From positions 1-24,366 of the forward strand of contig CAYRZL010000038.1 in NCBI GenBank assembly GCA_964428795.1: 24,366 nucleotides of DNA. The letters run 5' to 3'. The notes beneath the pieces were generated by a model. The model worked only from the letters and a program-made list of their open reading frames with translations, ran no database searches and was not told the DNA's origin. Position 1 is the stretch's first letter. Every line of letters starts with the position of its first letter. Positions 23,227 through 24,366 of this stretch are shown here, in pieces. A program made the position numbers and the translations under genes. The stretch is from CAYRZL01 sp964428795 (GTDB lineage: Bacteria; Bacillota; Clostridia; Lachnospirales; Lachnospiraceae).

Positions 23227-24321
23227 GCATACAAATTGTATTATATGCTTAATATAGGATTCTGAAAATTGTGTCTGTACATCTGCAATATCCAGATAGG
23301 GGGCATGGTCATTGAAGTCTTTTTGAAACAGGGGCGCCTCTGACAGTTCATTCGGAAGCTTGTCTGTGAACAGAGGCAGAAACTGACCTTCCTTTGGAAC
23401 AAAGCATTCCTTTGCAGTTGCTTTGCGGTATACGGATTTATCCATAAAAGAAGTGACGGATTTATGTACGACCATCTGCTCAACGGTGAGATAACAATGA
23501 TTTTTCCAGTCTTTCAGATAGTGGTTCAGTCTGCCTTCATATACAGGAATCTGTATATGTATCTTATCTTTCCGCAGGGCTATCTGATATTTCTGATCCA
23601 TCAGGCGGATCGGAACAGGTACAGGAGTATTTAACAACAGCGTGACGCCATACTCTGTGCGTGCATTTCCAAGGTGATCTTTAAAGACAGCGATCTCACT
23701 GTTTATGATCTGATAATCGGGCAAAAACAGTTGATCGTAGGACAGTAAAGGAAGGAGCTTTGTCATACCAAGCACATCTTCCAGATTGTGAAGAATCAGA
23801 AGGTCTGCCAGATCATTGTCCCCCGTTTTTACATAAGTCTGATAAATATTTATCAATTCTTTCCCGCTGTATGTGTCTTCCCGGTTGATTCCAAGAAATT
23901 GTTCCACTGTTTTCTGGCGGTAATCCGGAAGCCTAAAAAGATTTTTCATGGAGCGGACATATTTTAACAGATCCAGAGATGTTTTTTTGTCAAACAGGTG
24001 TGGGTCTGCCCATCTTTTTTCCAGAAAAGGAAGATCAAAAGCAGTTCCGTTGAATGTAATGAGCATATCATAGGATGATAGCTGTTCCCGGAATGCTTTC
24101 AGGATATTTGGTTCATCCTCAGCTCGGTCACCGAAATAGAGAGTGACCAGAACAGAGTCATTCTCTGTATAGCAGGCAGTACCGATGCAGTAGATGAAGC
24201 TGCCTTTTGGGGAGAGTCCCGTAGTCTCAATATCCAGAAACAAAGGGTTTGCTTCAGCAATATGTTGTATATAAATCTTATTGTTTTCAGATATGGGAAA
24301 ACACCTTTGAATTAGCCGCAT
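23218..24321 (-). CDS. YprB-like protein with DnaQ/RNase H-fold exonuclease domain
   Basis: Residues 25-200 have the DEDD exonuclease motifs: D30-I-E32-TTG (Exo I), FNGTAFD96 (Exo II) and H178-NLED182 (Exo III, DEDDh type). The intervening DLLKYVRSMKNLFRLPDYRQKTVEQFLG and the SGKELINIYQTY segment match the ribonuclease H-like YprB family (RNase_H_2). The C-terminal part (about 205-367) is less conserved and has no motif that I recognise. The 367-residue length is plausible, and AAGGAG lies 7 nt before ATG 24321. A cytosolic nuclease acting on DNA or RNA is expected, but the biological substrate is not established. It converges on rpsA and its stop lies inside the shared hairpin. Confidence 0.88.
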   Translation of the reverse strand: MRLIQRCFPISENNKIYIQHIAEANPLFLDIETTGLSPKGSFIYCIGTACYTENDSVLVTLYFGDRAEDEPNILKAFREQLSSYDMLITFNGTAFDLPFLEKRWADPHLFDKKTSLDLLKYVRSMKNLFRLPDYRQKTVEQFLGINREDTYSGKELINIYQTYVKTGDNDLADLLILHNLEDVLGMTKLLPLLSYDQLFLPDYQIINSEIAVFKDHLGNARTEYGVTLLLNTPVPVPIRLMDQKYQIALRKDKIHIQIPVYEGRLNHYLKDWKNHCYLTVEQMVVHKSVTSFMDKSVYRKATAKECFVPKEGQFLPLFTDKLPNELSEAPLFQKDFNDHAPYLDIADVQTQFSESYIKHIIQFVCNK

Positions 24322-24366
24322 AAAACGCTCCTTGAAAGCATGTATTTTTTTAAAAACAACATGATT

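Overview
The window is a contiguous piece of chromosome from an anaerobic, spore-forming Firmicute, most likely a Lachnospiraceae-type Clostridium relative. Supporting signs are a full-length Spo0A, a group A [FeFe] hydrogenase paired with a GltD-like flavoprotein, a DUF5688-type protein typical of this family, the order cmk-ispH-rpsA, strong AGGAGG ribosome binding sites and moderate GC content. I see no mobile elements, CRISPR arrays, rRNA or tRNA genes. Most genes are core or common accessory genes.

Layout: a 16-bp terminator hairpin (85-120) closes an unseen upstream gene. spo0A (201-1007) follows, with a perfect 0A box in its upstream region, then glycogen synthase glgA (1081-2553). A DUF5688-like gene on the minus strand (2577-3320) has lost its N-terminus to a one-base frameshift in a 7-A run; the remnant with its own ribosome binding site lies at 3314-3400. 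rpsO (3650-3916) has a strong promoter and a structured leader, and pnp (4125-6239) has a striking 86-nt, roughly 32-bp leader hairpin. Next come an intracellular-type subtilisin-like protease (6355-7251) and a GH38 alpha-mannosidase (7302-10445), whose stop overlaps that of a convergent D,D-carboxypeptidase (10442-11629, minus).

Divergent from the carboxypeptidase are scpA and scpB (11776-13129), which encode SMC partners. A two-gene redox operon follows: a fusion of a NuoF-type 4Fe-4S domain with a GltD/NfnB-like flavoprotein (13259-15094), overlapping hydA (15088-16836). This matches the 'glutamate synthase-linked' group A2 hydrogenase arrangement. Then come a second D,D-carboxypeptidase (16925-18157) and a probable five-gene run: RpiR-type regulator, HI0933-type flavoprotein, cmk, ispH, rpsA (18251-23181). 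ispH and rpsA, fused in many Clostridia, are here separate and overlap by 34 nt in different frames. A YprB-like exonuclease-fold gene (23218-24321, minus) converges on rpsA across a shared hairpin.

The most interesting items are the pnp leader hairpin, the NuoF/GltD-like fusion with its hydrogenase and a Rex-like inverted repeat before its promoter, the slippage-prone frameshift in the DUF5688 gene, and the unfused overlapping ispH/rpsA pair. I found no clearly undescribed multi-gene system; these are regulatory and gene-architecture observations.
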